Shown here piece after piece: positions 42,517 to 52,691 of a stretch of 64,000 bases of DNA. Within the stretch, counting starts at the first letter, position 1. Every line of letters starts with the position of its first letter. Source of the DNA: Acetobacterium tundrae (GTDB taxonomy: Bacteria > Bacillota > Clostridia > Eubacteriales > Eubacteriaceae); assembly GCF_008086615.1 (NCBI RefSeq), contig NZ_RXYB01000001.1, positions 186,001 through 250,000 of the forward strand, read 5' to 3'. The translations under genes were made by a program, and so were the position numbers. A model generated the notes under the pieces. It had not been told where the DNA came from. It did not search any database and worked only from the letters and a program-made list of their open reading frames with translations.

Positions 42517-43815
42517 ATGAGTTCTACAGTAGAAAGTATTGAAAAGAATATTGCAACCATAAAAATTGAAATTAGTCCTGAGGATTACTCAAAGGCTGTC
42601 AAAAAAGCATATGATAAAAACAAAAAGCGGTTTTCGGTTCCTGGTTTCAGAAAAGGTAAGGTACCAAAAAGCATCGTAGAAGCGCATTATGGAAAAAATG
42701 TTTTTATGGAAGATGCCATTGATTTTGCATTTGGGCCCGCATATGAAAGTGCGTTGAAAGAAACTGAAATTAAGCCAGTGACCCGTCCTGATCTAGAAAA
42801 TATTGAAAAAATCAGTGAAGAAGACGGCGCCACCTTTATTGTTAAGGTTGGTGTAAAACCAGAAATCACCTTGGGTGATTATAAAGGTGCAGAGGTCAAC
42901 TCCCTGGAAGCAACAATTACTGAAGAAGAAATGAGTACAGAACTGGCAAAAATGCAAGATCAAAACGCACGCTTGATTACTTTGGAAAGCGGTGAGGTTA
43001 AAGATGGTGCCACCGTTACAATTGATTATGAAGGATTTTTAGATGATGAACCTTTTGCTGGCGGAAAAGACACTGATTATGATTTAATCATTGGCAGTGG
43101 GACTTTTATTCCTGGGTTTGAAGAAAAACTCATCGGTGCGAAACTTGGCGAAGAAGCAACAATAAACATAACTTTCCCGGAAGATTACCATTCAGAAGAT
43201 CTTAAAGGAAAAGCAGTTGTATTTAAAGTACAGGTCAAATCAATTAAGGAAAAAGAACTGCCTGTTTTAGATGACGAATTTGCTAAAGACACCAGTGAAT
43301 TTGATACGTTGGATGAGTTGAAAGCAGATATTGAAGGTCGTTTAAAAGAAGCAAAAGCAGATGAACTAAAGAAAACAGCTGAAGCAACAGCGGTAAATTT
43401 TGCTGTTGATAATGCAGAAATCGATATCCCATACATTATGATCGAAGAAGAAGTTGATCACAATATAGAAAACTTTGAAAAACAAATGCAGGAACAGGGA
43501 CTTTCACTTGACGATTATTTCAAATACACCAATGTAAATCGTGAAGATTTTAGAAAAAGTCTCAAAGGAGATGCTGAACGAAATATTCGTATGGAATTGG
43601 TTCTTTCGAAAATAGGCGAGGTAGAAGCAATCGATGCAACTGAAGAAGAGCTTGACGAAGAAATAAAAGTATTTGCAGATGCATATGGCCATGATTTTGA
43701 GGAATATAAAAAAGGTCTTAAGGAAAGAATGCTAGAATACATAAAAGCAAATATCATTCGACGTAAAACGATTGAAATGTTGATCGATACTGCCACTGTT
43801 AAGAGTGCAGAGTAA
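42517..43815 (+). CDS. tig: Trigger factor
   Basis: The ATG at 42517 follows ACGGAGGAT; product 432 residues. Domains in order: ribosome-binding N-domain with FSVPGFRKGKVPK (~42-54), FKBP-type PPIase domain (~150-245, DYEGFLDDEPFAGG and FIPGFEEKLIGAKLGEE), and the helical C-terminal cradle rich in Glu/Lys. It binds nascent chains at the tunnel exit. It heads a tig-clpP-clpX-lon-engB cluster, the standard Firmicute order. Confidence 0.98.
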   Translation: MSSTVESIEKNIATIKIEISPEDYSKAVKKAYDKNKKRFSVPGFRKGKVPKSIVEAHYGKNVFMEDAIDFAFGPAYESALKETEIKPVTRPDLENIEKISEEDGATFIVKVGVKPEITLGDYKGAEVNSLEATITEEEMSTELAKMQDQNARLITLESGEVKDGATVTIDYEGFLDDEPFAGGKDTDYDLIIGSGTFIPGFEEKLIGAKLGEEATINITFPEDYHSEDLKGKAVVFKVQVKSIKEKELPVLDDEFAKDTSEFDTLDELKADIEGRLKEAKADELKKTAEATAVNFAVDNAEIDIPYIMIEEEVDHNIENFEKQMQEQGLSLDDYFKYTNVNREDFRKSLKGDAERNIRMELVLSKIGEVEAIDATEEELDEEIKVFADAYGHDFEEYKKGLKERMLEYIKANIIRRKTIEMLIDTATVKSAE

Positions 43816-43838
43816 ATTAAATCAGAAAGCAGGAAAAA

Positions 43839-44462
43839 GTGTTCATGCTAAAAAGTAAAACAACACAATCATTGATTTCAAATAGTCTGGTGCCAATGGT
43901 TGTTGAACAAACAGGTCGTGGGGAAAGATCCTATGATTTGTTTTCGAGATTATTAAAAGAAAGAATTATATTTTTAAATGGAGAGATTGATGAGAACCTT
44001 TCGTCACTTATTGTTGGGCAACTAATTTTTTTAGAAGCTGACAATGCAGAAAAAGATATACAAATATATATCAATAGCCCAGGAGGATCAGTAACGGCAG
44101 GTTTTGCTATTTTTGATACGATGAACTATATTAAATGTGACGTTTCAACTATCTGTGTTGGAATGGCGGCATCAATGGGGGCGTTTCTGTTGACAGCTGG
44201 GGAAAAAGGGAAGCGGTTTTCGTTGCCTAATAGTGAAATCATGATTCATCAACCGCTAGGTGGTGCGCAAGGACAAAGCACAGATGTTGAGATTTATGCT
44301 AGACGTTTGATTAAAACGAGAGAAAAACTAAATGAAATTCTTAGCGAGAGAACGGGACAACCACTAGAGACTATCGCCAAGGATACAGATCGTGATAATT
44401 TTATGGACCCTGAAGAAGCTAAGATCTATGGATTGATTGATGAGATCCTTGTTTCAAGATAG
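43839..44462 (+). CDS. clpP: ATP-dependent Clp protease proteolytic subunit ClpP
   Basis: The frame of 207 residues begins with GTG 43839 (AGG five bases upstream); ATG 43845 is the alternative. The catalytic triad is Ser112 (GMAASMGAF), His137 (MIHQPLGG) and Asp186 (DRDNF), with canonical spacing. An N-terminal [17 protein letters not shown] forms the axial loop. It partners ClpX, encoded 11 bp downstream. Confidence 0.98.
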   Translation: MFMLKSKTTQSLISNSLVPMVVEQTGRGERSYDLFSRLLKERIIFLNGEIDENLSSLIVGQLIFLEADNAEKDIQIYINSPGGSVTAGFAIFDTMNYIKCDVSTICVGMAASMGAFLLTAGEKGKRFSLPNSEIMIHQPLGGAQGQSTDVEIYARRLIKTREKLNEILSERTGQPLETIAKDTDRDNFMDPEEAKIYGLIDEILVSR

Positions 44463-44473
44463 GAGGTTTAAAA

Positions 44474-45745
44474 ATGGCAAGAAATGAAGATGGCATAGAA
44501 AATGCTCGTTGCTCCTTTTGTGGTAAAAGCCAGTCTCAGGTTAAGCGAATGGTTGCTGGTCCAGGTGTTTACATTTGTAATGAATGTATCGAACTCTGTG
44601 AAGAGATTATAGACGTGGATAATTTACCAGATGAAATAGTATTTGAAGATGTTCCAAAACCAAAAGAAATCAAGAAAAAATTGAGTGAGTATGTTATTGC
44701 TCAGAATAGGGCAAAACGGGCATTAGCCGTTGCGGTATATAATCATTATAAACGCATTACTTCCATGGAAGAGACCGATGCTGAAGTTGAGTTGCAAAAA
44801 AGTAATATTTTATTGATTGGTCCAACAGGTTCAGGGAAAACACTTCTAGCGCAAACACTGGCGCGGGTTTTAAATGTTCCATTTGCCATTGCCGATGCAA
44901 CATCTTTAACGGAAGCGGGATACGTTGGCGAAGATGTTGAAAATATATTATTAAAACTCCTTCAAGCTGCAAATTTTGATGTTTCCAAAGCAGAAAAGGG
45001 AATTATATATATTGATGAAATTGATAAAATTGCCAGAAAAGGTGACAATCCATCCATAACACGAGATGTCAGTGGAGAAGGTGTTCAACAGGCGTTGCTT
45101 AAAATACTAGAAGGAACGGTGGCTAATGTTCCTCCGCAGGGAGGACGTAAACATCCTCATCAAGATTTTATTCAAATTGATACCAACAATATTTTATTCA
45201 TTTGTGGTGGTGCTTTTGATGGCATCGATAAAGTGATTGAACAGCGGACCGAGAAAAGTTCAATGGGTTTCGGAGCTGATATTCGCAAGGGCAAAGAAAA
45301 ACTCATCGATGAAAAAATGAATACCGTTCAACCCCAGGATTTATTGAAATATGGTCTGATTCCTGAATTTATTGGGAGAATTCCAGTGATTGCATCGCTT
45401 GAACATTTGGATGAAGAAGCTTTAATTCAAATATTGACAGAGCCACGTAATGCTCTGGTTAAACAATATGTAAAAATGTTTAAAATTGAAGGCGTTGAGC
45501 TTGAGTTTCAAGAAGATGCGTTAGTTGCGATTGCAAAAAAAGCACTCGATGCTAAAACAGGTGCTCGAGGTCTTCGCGGAATTATTGAAAATATCATGCT
45601 TGATATTATGTTTGAGGTGCCCTCTAACGAAAACATTCAAAAAGTAATCATAACAAAGGATGTTGTTGAAAAACAAGTGGAACCAATTATGATTTTAGGA
45701 CAGAAAAATGAATGTGTAGATGTAAGCAGTGATGTAGTATCTTAA
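44474..45745 (+). CDS. clpX: ATP-dependent Clp protease ATP-binding subunit ClpX
   Basis: A 423-residue AAA+ unfoldase. The N-terminal zinc finger has CSFCGK and CNECIELC; Walker A GPTGSGKT, Walker [11 protein letters not shown]; the IGF-type loop that docks ClpP appears as IGRIPV-adjacent sequence with [23 protein letters not shown] as the pore and sensor region. AGGAGG precedes the ATG. It selects substrates for ClpP. Confidence 0.98.
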   Translation: MARNEDGIENARCSFCGKSQSQVKRMVAGPGVYICNECIELCEEIIDVDNLPDEIVFEDVPKPKEIKKKLSEYVIAQNRAKRALAVAVYNHYKRITSMEETDAEVELQKSNILLIGPTGSGKTLLAQTLARVLNVPFAIADATSLTEAGYVGEDVENILLKLLQAANFDVSKAEKGIIYIDEIDKIARKGDNPSITRDVSGEGVQQALLKILEGTVANVPPQGGRKHPHQDFIQIDTNNILFICGGAFDGIDKVIEQRTEKSSMGFGADIRKGKEKLIDEKMNTVQPQDLLKYGLIPEFIGRIPVIASLEHLDEEALIQILTEPRNALVKQYVKMFKIEGVELEFQEDALVAIAKKALDAKTGARGLRGIIENIMLDIMFEVPSNENIQKVIITKDVVEKQVEPIMILGQKNECVDVSSDVVS

Positions 45746-45763
45746 TAGCCGGATAACTTTCAT

Positions 45764-45837
45764 GGCCGTTCAAAAAGTCCAATTACTTATTGGTAGTCAA
45801 TACCGTGTATTTGAAGTTTTTGTACGGTCTTTTATTT
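45764..45837 (+). terminator. Terminator after clpX
   Basis: GGCCGTTCAAAAA (45764-45776) pairs with TTTTTGTACGGTC (45817-45829) with one mismatch and one G-U, followed by TTTTATTT. The long loop makes it less certain than a compact hairpin. Confidence 0.6.
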
Positions 45838-45935
45838 AAGTGAAGGCGATGCGGCAAATGAGTGCATGTACTTACTTAGTGATTGCCTGCGAACCACAGA
45901 GAAACTCGCAAAACGTATTTCTTTTGGTTTCTTGA
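45829..45935 (+). ncRNA. Structured intergenic element, copy B (upstream of the second lon)
   Basis: This resembles copy A at 33026-33125, about 70% alike by eye, most strongly from GTGATTGC through AGAGAAACT and TTTCTT to TGGTTT. The stem pairs AGGCGAT (45844-45850) with ATTGCCT (45882-45888). Relative to copy A one stem pair changes from A-U to G-C and another to G-U, keeping the fold. It lies between the clpX terminator and the lon ribosome site. Confidence 0.55.
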
Positions 45936-45976
45936 AGAAATAGTCTTATAACGAAAGAAGTAAGGAGCTGATAAAG

Positions 45977-48370
45977 TTGAGTATCGAAGAAAAAGAAATT
46001 ACAGATGAAGTAACTGGCCGAGTAGGTATGACTGAACCCGAATTATTTGTTCAGGAGAAAGAAACTCTACCGTTGATACCATTACGCGGAATGAGCGTTT
46101 TCCCTGGGATGGTTGTTCATTTTGATGTTGGTCGGGAAAAATCTGTCAAAGCACTTGAAGCAGCAATGGAAAGGGATCAAATGGCATTTTTAGTCACTCA
46201 AAAAGAAGTGATTAAAGAAGATATCACACCTGATGATTTCTTTAACATCGGTTGTAAGGTAAAAGTTAAGCAGCTGTTAAAAATGCCGGATAATCTTGTC
46301 CGTGTTTTAGTAGAAGTTCAAGAGCGAAGAAAAATTGTCGAGTTTGATAGTTTGGAACCATATTTTTTAGTTACGACAAATCCGATCCATTCAGTATTCT
46401 ATGACACAAAGGAAAACAGAACGCTCATACGAATGATTCGAGAATCTTTTGCAAATTACATGAATGTGACAAGAAAAGTTGCGACCGATCTGATTTTGGC
46501 AATGGATTCATTAGATGATCCTGATCAGCTTATTGACATCATTGGGGCAAATCTATTTTTAGACTTAGAAGACAGTCAACGATTAATTCAAGAAACCGAT
46601 GTGAATAAGCGATTAGTTATTGCCTATGAAATTCTTGTTGAAGAAGTTGAAATGATAAAGATCGAACACAACATCGACGAGAAAGTCCGCAGTGAAATGT
46701 ATAAGCATCAGCGCGAATATTATTTGCGTGAGCAGATTAAAGTCATTCAAAATGAGTTGGGTGAAGGTGATGTCCAAAATGAGTTAGACGTTTATAAAGA
46801 TCGTTTAGAAGCCCTTGATGTGGATGATGAGGTGCGTGACAAAGTTTTAAATGAAATCAACCGATTGAATAAGGTGCCCCAAGGTTCTTCAGAAGCTGGC
46901 CTGATTCAAACCTATATCGAATGGATTTTGGATTTACCCTGGAACACATTAACAGAAGAGACATTTGATGTTGCTGTTGCCAGAAAAATATTGGATGAAG
47001 ATCATTATGGCCTTAAAAACGTCAAAGAACGAATTTTAGAATATATTTCAGTATTAAAACTTTCAAAAAATTTAAAATCACCGATCCTTTGTCTAGTTGG
47101 ACCTCCTGGGGTTGGAAAAACATCAATAGCCAAGTCCATTGCCCGAGCCCTTAACCGTGAATATGTGCGGATGTCATTGGGTGGAATGCGAGATGAGGCG
47201 GAGATTAGAGGCCATCGTCGAACTTATGTTGGCGCAATTCCAGGTAGAATTCTTTATAATATCAAAAAGTGTGGAACCAGAAATCCTCTTTTCCTTTTAG
47301 ATGAAATTGATAAATTAGGACAAGATTTTAATGGCGATCCGGCTTCTGCTTTACTTGAAGTATTAGATCCTGAGCAAAACAACACGTTTACCGATCATTA
47401 TTTAGAGCTCCCTTTTGATTTGTCCCAGGTTCTGTTTATTACAACGGCTAATTCATTATCAACGATTCCACGACCGTTGTTGGATCGAATGGAAGTCATT
47501 GAGGTGAATGGATATGTTGAAAGTGAGAAAGTGGAGATTGCTAAAAAATATCTCATTCCCAAGCAACTGGAAATTCATGGGCTGAAAAAGTCAACCTGCA
47601 AGTTCAGTGAAGGGGTTATCAAAGATACAATTGAGTATCACACCCGGGAGTCTGGAGTACGTGAGCTTGAACGTAAAATTGCGCAAATATGTCGAGTCGC
47701 CGCTAAAGAAATAGTCGAAAATGACCGAAAAAGTATTAGTATAACTAAAAAAAATCTTGAGAAATTTTTAGGAAAACATCAATACTCGTATGAAACGGTT
47801 GGTGACAAAACAGAGATTGGCGTGGTAAATGGGTTGGCATGGACATCAGTTGGAGGAGACACGCTTCAGATTGAAGTGATGGTTGTGGATGGTACTGGAA
47901 AAACAGAACTTACCGGCCAACTTGGTGATGTTATGAAAGAATCGATCAAGGCTGGAATTAGCTATATCCGTTCCCAGGCAGAGGTGCTGGGAATTAATCC
48001 TGATTTTTATTCTAAAAAGGATATGCATTTACACGTCCCGGAAGGTGCGGTTCCCAAAGATGGTCCTTCAGCGGGAATCACTATTACGACTGCGCTAGTA
48101 TCGGCATTAACAAATAAGCCGGTCCCACAAAATCTGGCGATGACTGGTGAAATTACGCTCAGAGGCCGAGTCCTTCCCATTGGAGGGCTGCGGGAAAAAC
48201 TAACAGCTGCGCATCGTGCGGGAATCAAGGAAATTATTTTGCCAAAAGAAAATGAAAAGGATCTTGAAGATATTCCAATAGTTGTTTTGCAAGCTTTACA
48301 CATCCAGTCTGTTTCAAACATGAGTGAGGTCATTGAAATAGTTTTTAATCAATTGAAACAGAGTAATTAG
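45977..48370 (+). CDS. lon: ATP-dependent Lon protease, second copy (clpX-linked)
   Basis: A LonA of 797 residues from TTG 45977, with AAGGAG upstream. Substrate domain begins [23 protein letters not shown]+ module has GPPGVGKTS and [10 protein letters not shown]; the protease dyad is Ser698 (PKDGPSAG) and Lys741 (GGLREKL). Position between clpX and engB is the conserved one for lonA in Firmicutes, so this is probably the housekeeping copy and the one at 23086 the specialised one. Confidence 0.97.
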   Translation: MSIEEKEITDEVTGRVGMTEPELFVQEKETLPLIPLRGMSVFPGMVVHFDVGREKSVKALEAAMERDQMAFLVTQKEVIKEDITPDDFFNIGCKVKVKQLLKMPDNLVRVLVEVQERRKIVEFDSLEPYFLVTTNPIHSVFYDTKENRTLIRMIRESFANYMNVTRKVATDLILAMDSLDDPDQLIDIIGANLFLDLEDSQRLIQETDVNKRLVIAYEILVEEVEMIKIEHNIDEKVRSEMYKHQREYYLREQIKVIQNELGEGDVQNELDVYKDRLEALDVDDEVRDKVLNEINRLNKVPQGSSEAGLIQTYIEWILDLPWNTLTEETFDVAVARKILDEDHYGLKNVKERILEYISVLKLSKNLKSPILCLVGPPGVGKTSIAKSIARALNREYVRMSLGGMRDEAEIRGHRRTYVGAIPGRILYNIKKCGTRNPLFLLDEIDKLGQDFNGDPASALLEVLDPEQNNTFTDHYLELPFDLSQVLFITTANSLSTIPRPLLDRMEVIEVNGYVESEKVEIAKKYLIPKQLEIHGLKKSTCKFSEGVIKDTIEYHTRESGVRELERKIAQICRVAAKEIVENDRKSISITKKNLEKFLGKHQYSYETVGDKTEIGVVNGLAWTSVGGDTLQIEVMVVDGTGKTELTGQLGDVMKESIKAGISYIRSQAEVLGINPDFYSKKDMHLHVPEGAVPKDGPSAGITITTALVSALTNKPVPQNLAMTGEITLRGRVLPIGGLREKLTAAHRAGIKEIILPKENEKDLEDIPIVVLQALHIQSVSNMSEVIEIVFNQLKQSN

Positions 48371-48397
48371 GCCAGGCTCGTTAGAAATGGAGATACT

Positions 48398-48982
48398 ATG
48401 AAAGTAAATAAAGCGGAGATTGTCATCAGTGCTGTAGCAGAAGCTCAGTATCCAGGTGATAATCTTCCCGAAGTTGTTCTTCTTGGACGATCAAATGTTG
48501 GTAAATCAACATTTGTCAATACGCTGATTGAGCGTCGAAACTTGGCGCGAACGAGCCAGCAGCCCGGGAAAACACAAACAATGAATTTTTATCAAATTAA
48601 TGACCTTTTTCGTTTTGTTGATATGCCGGGTTACGGTTATGCGAAAGCATCCAAATCTGAACGCGATAAATGGGGAAAGATGATCGAAAAATACTTAAGG
48701 CAAAGAGAAAATGTTGTCATGATCTTTCAGCTGATTGATTCCCGACATGAACCATCGGAAGATGACTTCTTGATGTATGAATGGTTAACATATTATGAAT
48801 TAAACCCTGTAATTATAGGTACTAAAGCTGATAAAATTTCAAGAACAAATCAAAAAAAATCCATGAATCAAATAGCTAAAACTTTGAATTTAAAAAATTC
48901 TCGTGAGGTGATTCTTTTTTCTTCTGAAACAAAATTAGGAAAAGAAGAATCATGGAAACTAATCGAGTCGGTATTAAAATAG
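48398..48982 (+). CDS. engB: Ribosome biogenesis GTP-binding protein EngB/YsxC
   Basis: A 194-residue TRAFAC GTPase needed for 50S assembly. G1 is GRSNVGKST, G2 lies in TSQQPGKTQT, G3 is DMPGYGYA, G4 is GTKADKI. It follows lon by 27 bp, the usual pairing. Confidence 0.98.
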   Translation: MKVNKAEIVISAVAEAQYPGDNLPEVVLLGRSNVGKSTFVNTLIERRNLARTSQQPGKTQTMNFYQINDLFRFVDMPGYGYAKASKSERDKWGKMIEKYLRQRENVVMIFQLIDSRHEPSEDDFLMYEWLTYYELNPVIIGTKADKISRTNQKKSMNQIAKTLNLKNSREVILFSSETKLGKEESWKLIESVLK

Positions 48983-49023
48983 ACATGAATAGTTTGGTTT
49001 GTGCAGATGATGTATATTAAGTT

Positions 49024-49049
49024 AAGAGCTTCCTCAGGGTAGCTCTTTT
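49024..49049 (+). terminator. Short terminator between engB and queG
   Basis: AAGAGCT (49024-49030) pairs with AGCTCTT (49041-49047), followed by TTC. The T run is short. Confidence 0.55.
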
Positions 49050-49089
49050 CACTTTGATAGCAAGAATTAAAAAAGGCGGACAAGAAAAA

Positions 49090-50034
49090 ATGATGGAAGC
49101 AGAAATTCGAAAAATTGCGTTTGATTTAGGAATCGATCTCATTGGCTTTTTTTCGGTTGAACCGCTGGTTGAGTGTCTTCCATATCTAATAAAAAGATAC
49201 GAAGCCGGCTTAATTACTGGATTCGAAGGTGGCCAGCCTAAAGATCGAATCAATTATCAACACTTCTTTCAAAATGCAAAATCAGGAATTGTTATTGGAG
49301 TCAGTAGTTATCAAAAACTAAAGAAACCAAGTGATGACAAAAAAAGAGCCGATTTGGCATCTGTTTCCTGGGGCGAAGATTATCATGTTGTCCTGCGAAA
49401 TTTAATAAATCATTTAATGGAAAAGATTAATGAGAATTTAACTGCTCAAAGGAAGCCGACGGTAACTTATAAAGCCTTTGTCGATAACAGCCCATTGATT
49501 GATCGGGGATCTGCCTATCGTGCCGGATTAGGATTCTTCGGCAAAAACAATCTTCTGATCAGTCAAACGTTAGGATCATACTTTTTTATTGGTCAAGTTT
49601 TACTGGATGTTGAGATAGCATTTAATCCAGCACAAAAAATTTCCAATGGCTGTGGAGATTGTCGTCGTTGTCTGGATGCATGTCCCTATCAGGCGCTAGG
49701 TGAAGGATATACCCTTGATCCTTCACGATGCATTTCATATATAACACAAAAAAAGACGCTTTCAACGGATGAAGAAAAAAGAGTCAAAACTTACCTCTAT
49801 GGATGTGACCTATGCCAGAAGGTCTGCCCTTATAACAAGGATTTGAAAAAAACAAGTGAAAGACGATTTTGGACAAGTCCTGAATTAGCTTATCCCGATA
49901 TTGAAGATATTTTAGTAATGACAAATAAAATCTTTAAAGAAAGATTTGGGAAAACGGCTGCTGGATGGCGAGGAAAAAAAACGATTGTACGTAATGCACA
50001 GTTGATTGAAAAAAATGAAAAAAAAAATGATTAA
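49090..50034 (+). CDS. queG: Epoxyqueuosine reductase QueG
   Basis: ATG 49090 (ATG-ATG) gives 314 residues; an upstream in-frame extension has no homology. QueG reduces epoxyqueuosine in tRNA to queuosine using cobalamin and two [4Fe-4S] clusters. The cluster motifs are CGDCRRCLDACP and CDLCQKVCP, and the catalytic Asp region is TYKAFVDNSPLIDRG, followed by GFFGKNNLLI. A C-terminal HEAT-like tail is short here. Confidence 0.95.
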   Translation: MMEAEIRKIAFDLGIDLIGFFSVEPLVECLPYLIKRYEAGLITGFEGGQPKDRINYQHFFQNAKSGIVIGVSSYQKLKKPSDDKKRADLASVSWGEDYHVVLRNLINHLMEKINENLTAQRKPTVTYKAFVDNSPLIDRGSAYRAGLGFFGKNNLLISQTLGSYFFIGQVLLDVEIAFNPAQKISNGCGDCRRCLDACPYQALGEGYTLDPSRCISYITQKKTLSTDEEKRVKTYLYGCDLCQKVCPYNKDLKKTSERRFWTSPELAYPDIEDILVMTNKIFKERFGKTAAGWRGKKTIVRNAQLIEKNEKKND

Positions 50035-50155
50035 TTTATTCATTAATGCTATAATAAGCAGGTTGAAGAACTTTGAAGCGGTTGACAAAATAATTAAGGT
50101 TATCAACCATAGCAAGTTGGAAAATTTGTTAAATTAATTAAATATGGAGGAATAA

Positions 50156-50257
50156 ATGGTACGAGATCCAGTTGAACCAAGTCCAACTGGAAATGTTCAT
50201 GTTGGCAATTTACGGACAACCCTATATAATTATTGTATATGTCAAGCCGTATCATAA
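50156..50257 (+). pseudogene. gltX: 5' fragment of glutamyl-tRNA synthetase gene (gltX), 33 codons
   Basis: ATG 50156 follows ATGGAGGAATAA, and the frame reads VRDPVEPSPTGNVHVGNLRTTLYNY before stopping at 50257. This matches the GluRS N-terminus including the PSPTG strand and the HIGH-type motif as HVGN. No remainder of GluRS follows in any frame before secD. It is a truncated relic with its ribosome site kept; use as a leader peptide is possible but unproven. The surrounding 378-bp queG-secD gap holds otherwise only the secD promoter region. Confidence 0.8.
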
Positions 50258-50372
50258 TAATCGGCGAAAGGCATGGTCGGGGTATTATATTGATTATGGA
50301 TGTCTGGGAAAACGAAAAAGTATGGTCCCAATTAAGTTCAATTGAGTCTGTTATTGAATAAAAATATATAAT

Positions 50373-50396
50373 TTGATTCACAAAATTGTGAATCAA
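50373..50396 (+). promoter_or_regulatory. 24-bp palindrome before secD with adjacent -10 box
   Basis: TTGATTCACAA (50373-50383) and TTGTGAATCAA (50386-50396) are perfect 11-bp arms around AA, directly before the secD ribosome site. A TATAAT lies at 50367-50372 with TTGAGT 19 bp upstream, so the palindrome covers the likely transcription start and could be an operator or a 5' hairpin. Confidence 0.6.
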
Positions 50397-50412
50397 CGAA
50401 GGAGGAGAGCGT

Positions 50413-51675
50413 GTGGATAAACAGAAAGTAAATAAGAAAAGTATAGCCCAATTAATAGGTATTATCCTGCTTATTATTGTTGCAGCATATGTGTTATTTG
50501 TTGGCTTTACCGTTAACGTGTACGATATTGGTAAAATTCAAAACACAATTAAGTATGGTTTGGATTTGACCGGAGGGGTTAACGTTGTTTTAGAAGCCAC
50601 AAGTACTGATGGAGGAGCGGTAACATCTGATGAAATAAGTTCGACAATTTCAACAATTAGTCAAAGAATTAATTCCATCGGGGTTTCCGAGCCGACCATT
50701 ACGAAACAGGGCGATAATCGAATTCGTGTTTCGATTCCGTCAATCAGCAACCAGGAAGAAGCACTGAGTCTCATTGGGAAAACGGCTCAGCTTGAGTTTT
50801 TAGGCCCGGATGATTCAGTTATTCTGACAGGACAAGACATTGAAGATTCCAAGGGTGTTATGCAAACCGATAGCAGCGGGGTACAAAAGCCTGTGGTAAC
50901 TCTTAAATTCAATGAAGAAGGAACCAAGCTTTTTGCTGATGCGACACAAAAATATATCGGGCAAGTGATAAAAATAAAATTGGATGATCAAGTTATTTCT
51001 TCGCCGACAGTTAATGTTGCAATTACCAATGGCGAGGCAGTGATTGAAGGACAGGCGAGTCTTGATGAAGCCGGAAGTTTGGCTGAATTAATTCGCGGTG
51101 GGGCCCTTCCAGTGACGCTTGAACCAGTAGAAGTTCAGACGATTGGCCCTACATTAGGACAAGATTCGCTGAATGATACTTTTCATGCTTGTATTATTGG
51201 GATTAGCGCAGTGCTTATTTTCATGCTGCTTGCTTACCGCGGATTTGGTGTATTAGCTGATTTAGCTTTGATTATATATATCATGATTTTGTTGATACTT
51301 ATGACAGCACTAAATGTAACGTTGACCCTTCCGGGTATTGCCGGGCTGATTCTTACGGTTGGTATGGCGGTGGACGCCAATGTTCTCATTTTCGAACGAA
51401 TTAAAGAGGAATCCCGACTTGGAAAATCATTGCTGACGGCCATCGATAATGGTTTTAAAAGAGCGCTTGGGACAATCATCGACTCAAATGCAACAACATT
51501 GATTGCCGGATTTGTACTTTTCTTTCTCGGAAGCGGAAGCGTCCAAGGTTTCGCAGTCACCTTGATTTTGGGTATTTTGGTGAGTATGTTTACGGCCGTT
51601 GTTATTACGAAACAGTTAGTAAAAATTTTGGTCAAAACAGGATTATTTAACAATAATGCTTTTTACGGACTATAG
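50413..51675 (+). CDS. secD: Protein translocase subunit SecD
   Basis: A 420-residue membrane protein from GTG 50413, with AAGGAGGAG upstream. One N-terminal helix, then the extracellular P1 region starting GLDLTGGVNVVLEA, then five helices with PGIAGLILTVGMAVDANVLIFERIKEE. SecDF uses proton or sodium flow to pull proteins out of SecYEG. It is compact compared with enteric SecD. Confidence 0.97.
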   Translation: MDKQKVNKKSIAQLIGIILLIIVAAYVLFVGFTVNVYDIGKIQNTIKYGLDLTGGVNVVLEATSTDGGAVTSDEISSTISTISQRINSIGVSEPTITKQGDNRIRVSIPSISNQEEALSLIGKTAQLEFLGPDDSVILTGQDIEDSKGVMQTDSSGVQKPVVTLKFNEEGTKLFADATQKYIGQVIKIKLDDQVISSPTVNVAITNGEAVIEGQASLDEAGSLAELIRGGALPVTLEPVEVQTIGPTLGQDSLNDTFHACIIGISAVLIFMLLAYRGFGVLADLALIIYIMILLILMTALNVTLTLPGIAGLILTVGMAVDANVLIFERIKEESRLGKSLLTAIDNGFKRALGTIIDSNATTLIAGFVLFFLGSGSVQGFAVTLILGILVSMFTAVVITKQLVKILVKTGLFNNNAFYGL

Positions 51676-51689
51676 GGAGGAGAGCCATT

Positions 51690-52592
51690 ATGAAAAAGAA
51701 TTTAAATATCGCAAAAAATGTTAAAATATGGTTTGGCATCTCCCTGGTATTGATTACCATTAGTTTAGGTTCCCTTTTGATTCAGGGGCTTAATTTTGGA
51801 ATCGATTTTATCGGCGGAACTATTATTAGTATTGAATTACATACGCCATTTGAAAATGCAGATGCTCGTGCTATTGTCGATAAGTTCGATCCAAGTGCAG
51901 ATGTGACCTATGCAGGTGATGCCCAGACGGAGGCGGTTATCACGACTAAAAAGAGTTTTACTACCGAAGAACGTCAGGCTTTATTCTCAGGTTTTCAAGA
52001 AAAATATAATCTGGCGAATACTGACCTTATATCAGTCGATACGGTAAATCCTTCTATTGGAGCCGAGGCTTCTACTAATGCAGTTAAAGCCGTACTTGTT
52101 GCAGTCGTGTTAATGTTGCTCTATATTACCTTTCGATTTGAACTCATCTCTGGTATAACCGCTATTATGGCATTGGTTCATGACTTGATTGTTGTTGTCG
52201 GTGTTTATTCAGTTTTCCAAATTCAAGTGAACTCGCCATTTATTGCGGCAATTTTAACAATTCTTGGCTATTCCATTATGGACACCGTTGTCGTATTTGA
52301 CCGTATCCGGGAAAATCGTCCAAAGTTTGGGAAGTATGCCTATGGAGAATTGTTGGATGCCAGTGTAACACAAACGATGCGACGTAGTATTTTTACTTCC
52401 GTTGCGACATTCGTTGCGATTACATCACTGTATATTTTTGGAGTGCCGGCTATCCAGAATTTCGCACTGCCGTTAATGGTTGGGGTCGTTATTGGAACGT
52501 ATTCTTCTATTTTCAACGCTGGAGCTCTTTGGTATGTCATTAAAACGTATCAGCATAAAAAGAGCATGAAAATAACCGGGACAAAAGTTTAA
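51690..52592 (+). CDS. secF: Protein translocase subunit SecF
   Basis: The 300-residue partner of SecD has six helices, GIDFIGGTIISIEL after the first and ILGYSIMDTVVVFDRIREN in the conserved fourth/fifth-helix region. The gene follows secD by 14 bp with AGGGAGGAG. Unlike Bacillus, secD and secF are separate genes. Confidence 0.97.
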   Translation: MKKNLNIAKNVKIWFGISLVLITISLGSLLIQGLNFGIDFIGGTIISIELHTPFENADARAIVDKFDPSADVTYAGDAQTEAVITTKKSFTTEERQALFSGFQEKYNLANTDLISVDTVNPSIGAEASTNAVKAVLVAVVLMLLYITFRFELISGITAIMALVHDLIVVVGVYSVFQIQVNSPFIAAILTILGYSIMDTVVVFDRIRENRPKFGKYAYGELLDASVTQTMRRSIFTSVATFVAITSLYIFGVPAIQNFALPLMVGVVIGTYSSIFNAGALWYVIKTYQHKKSMKITGTKV

Positions 52593-52610
52593 TTTAGGCT
52601 GAGTAAGCTT

Positions 52611-52645
52611 AAGCGTCAGAGAAATATCTCTGGCGCTTTGTTTTT
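52611..52645 (+). terminator. Intrinsic terminator after secF
   Basis: AAGCGTCAGAGA (52611-52622) pairs with TCTCTGGCGCTT (52627-52638), one G-U pair, followed by TGTTTTT. Confidence 0.9.
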
Positions 52646-52691
52646 ATCCATTAAGGATAGAACACCTAGAAAATAATTTAGAGGTCGAGTA

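Noticed and set aside
50103-50396. 97-codon minus-strand frame in the queG-secD gap
   Set aside because: It has no ribosome site or known motifs and is antisense to the gltX remnant and the secD palindrome.
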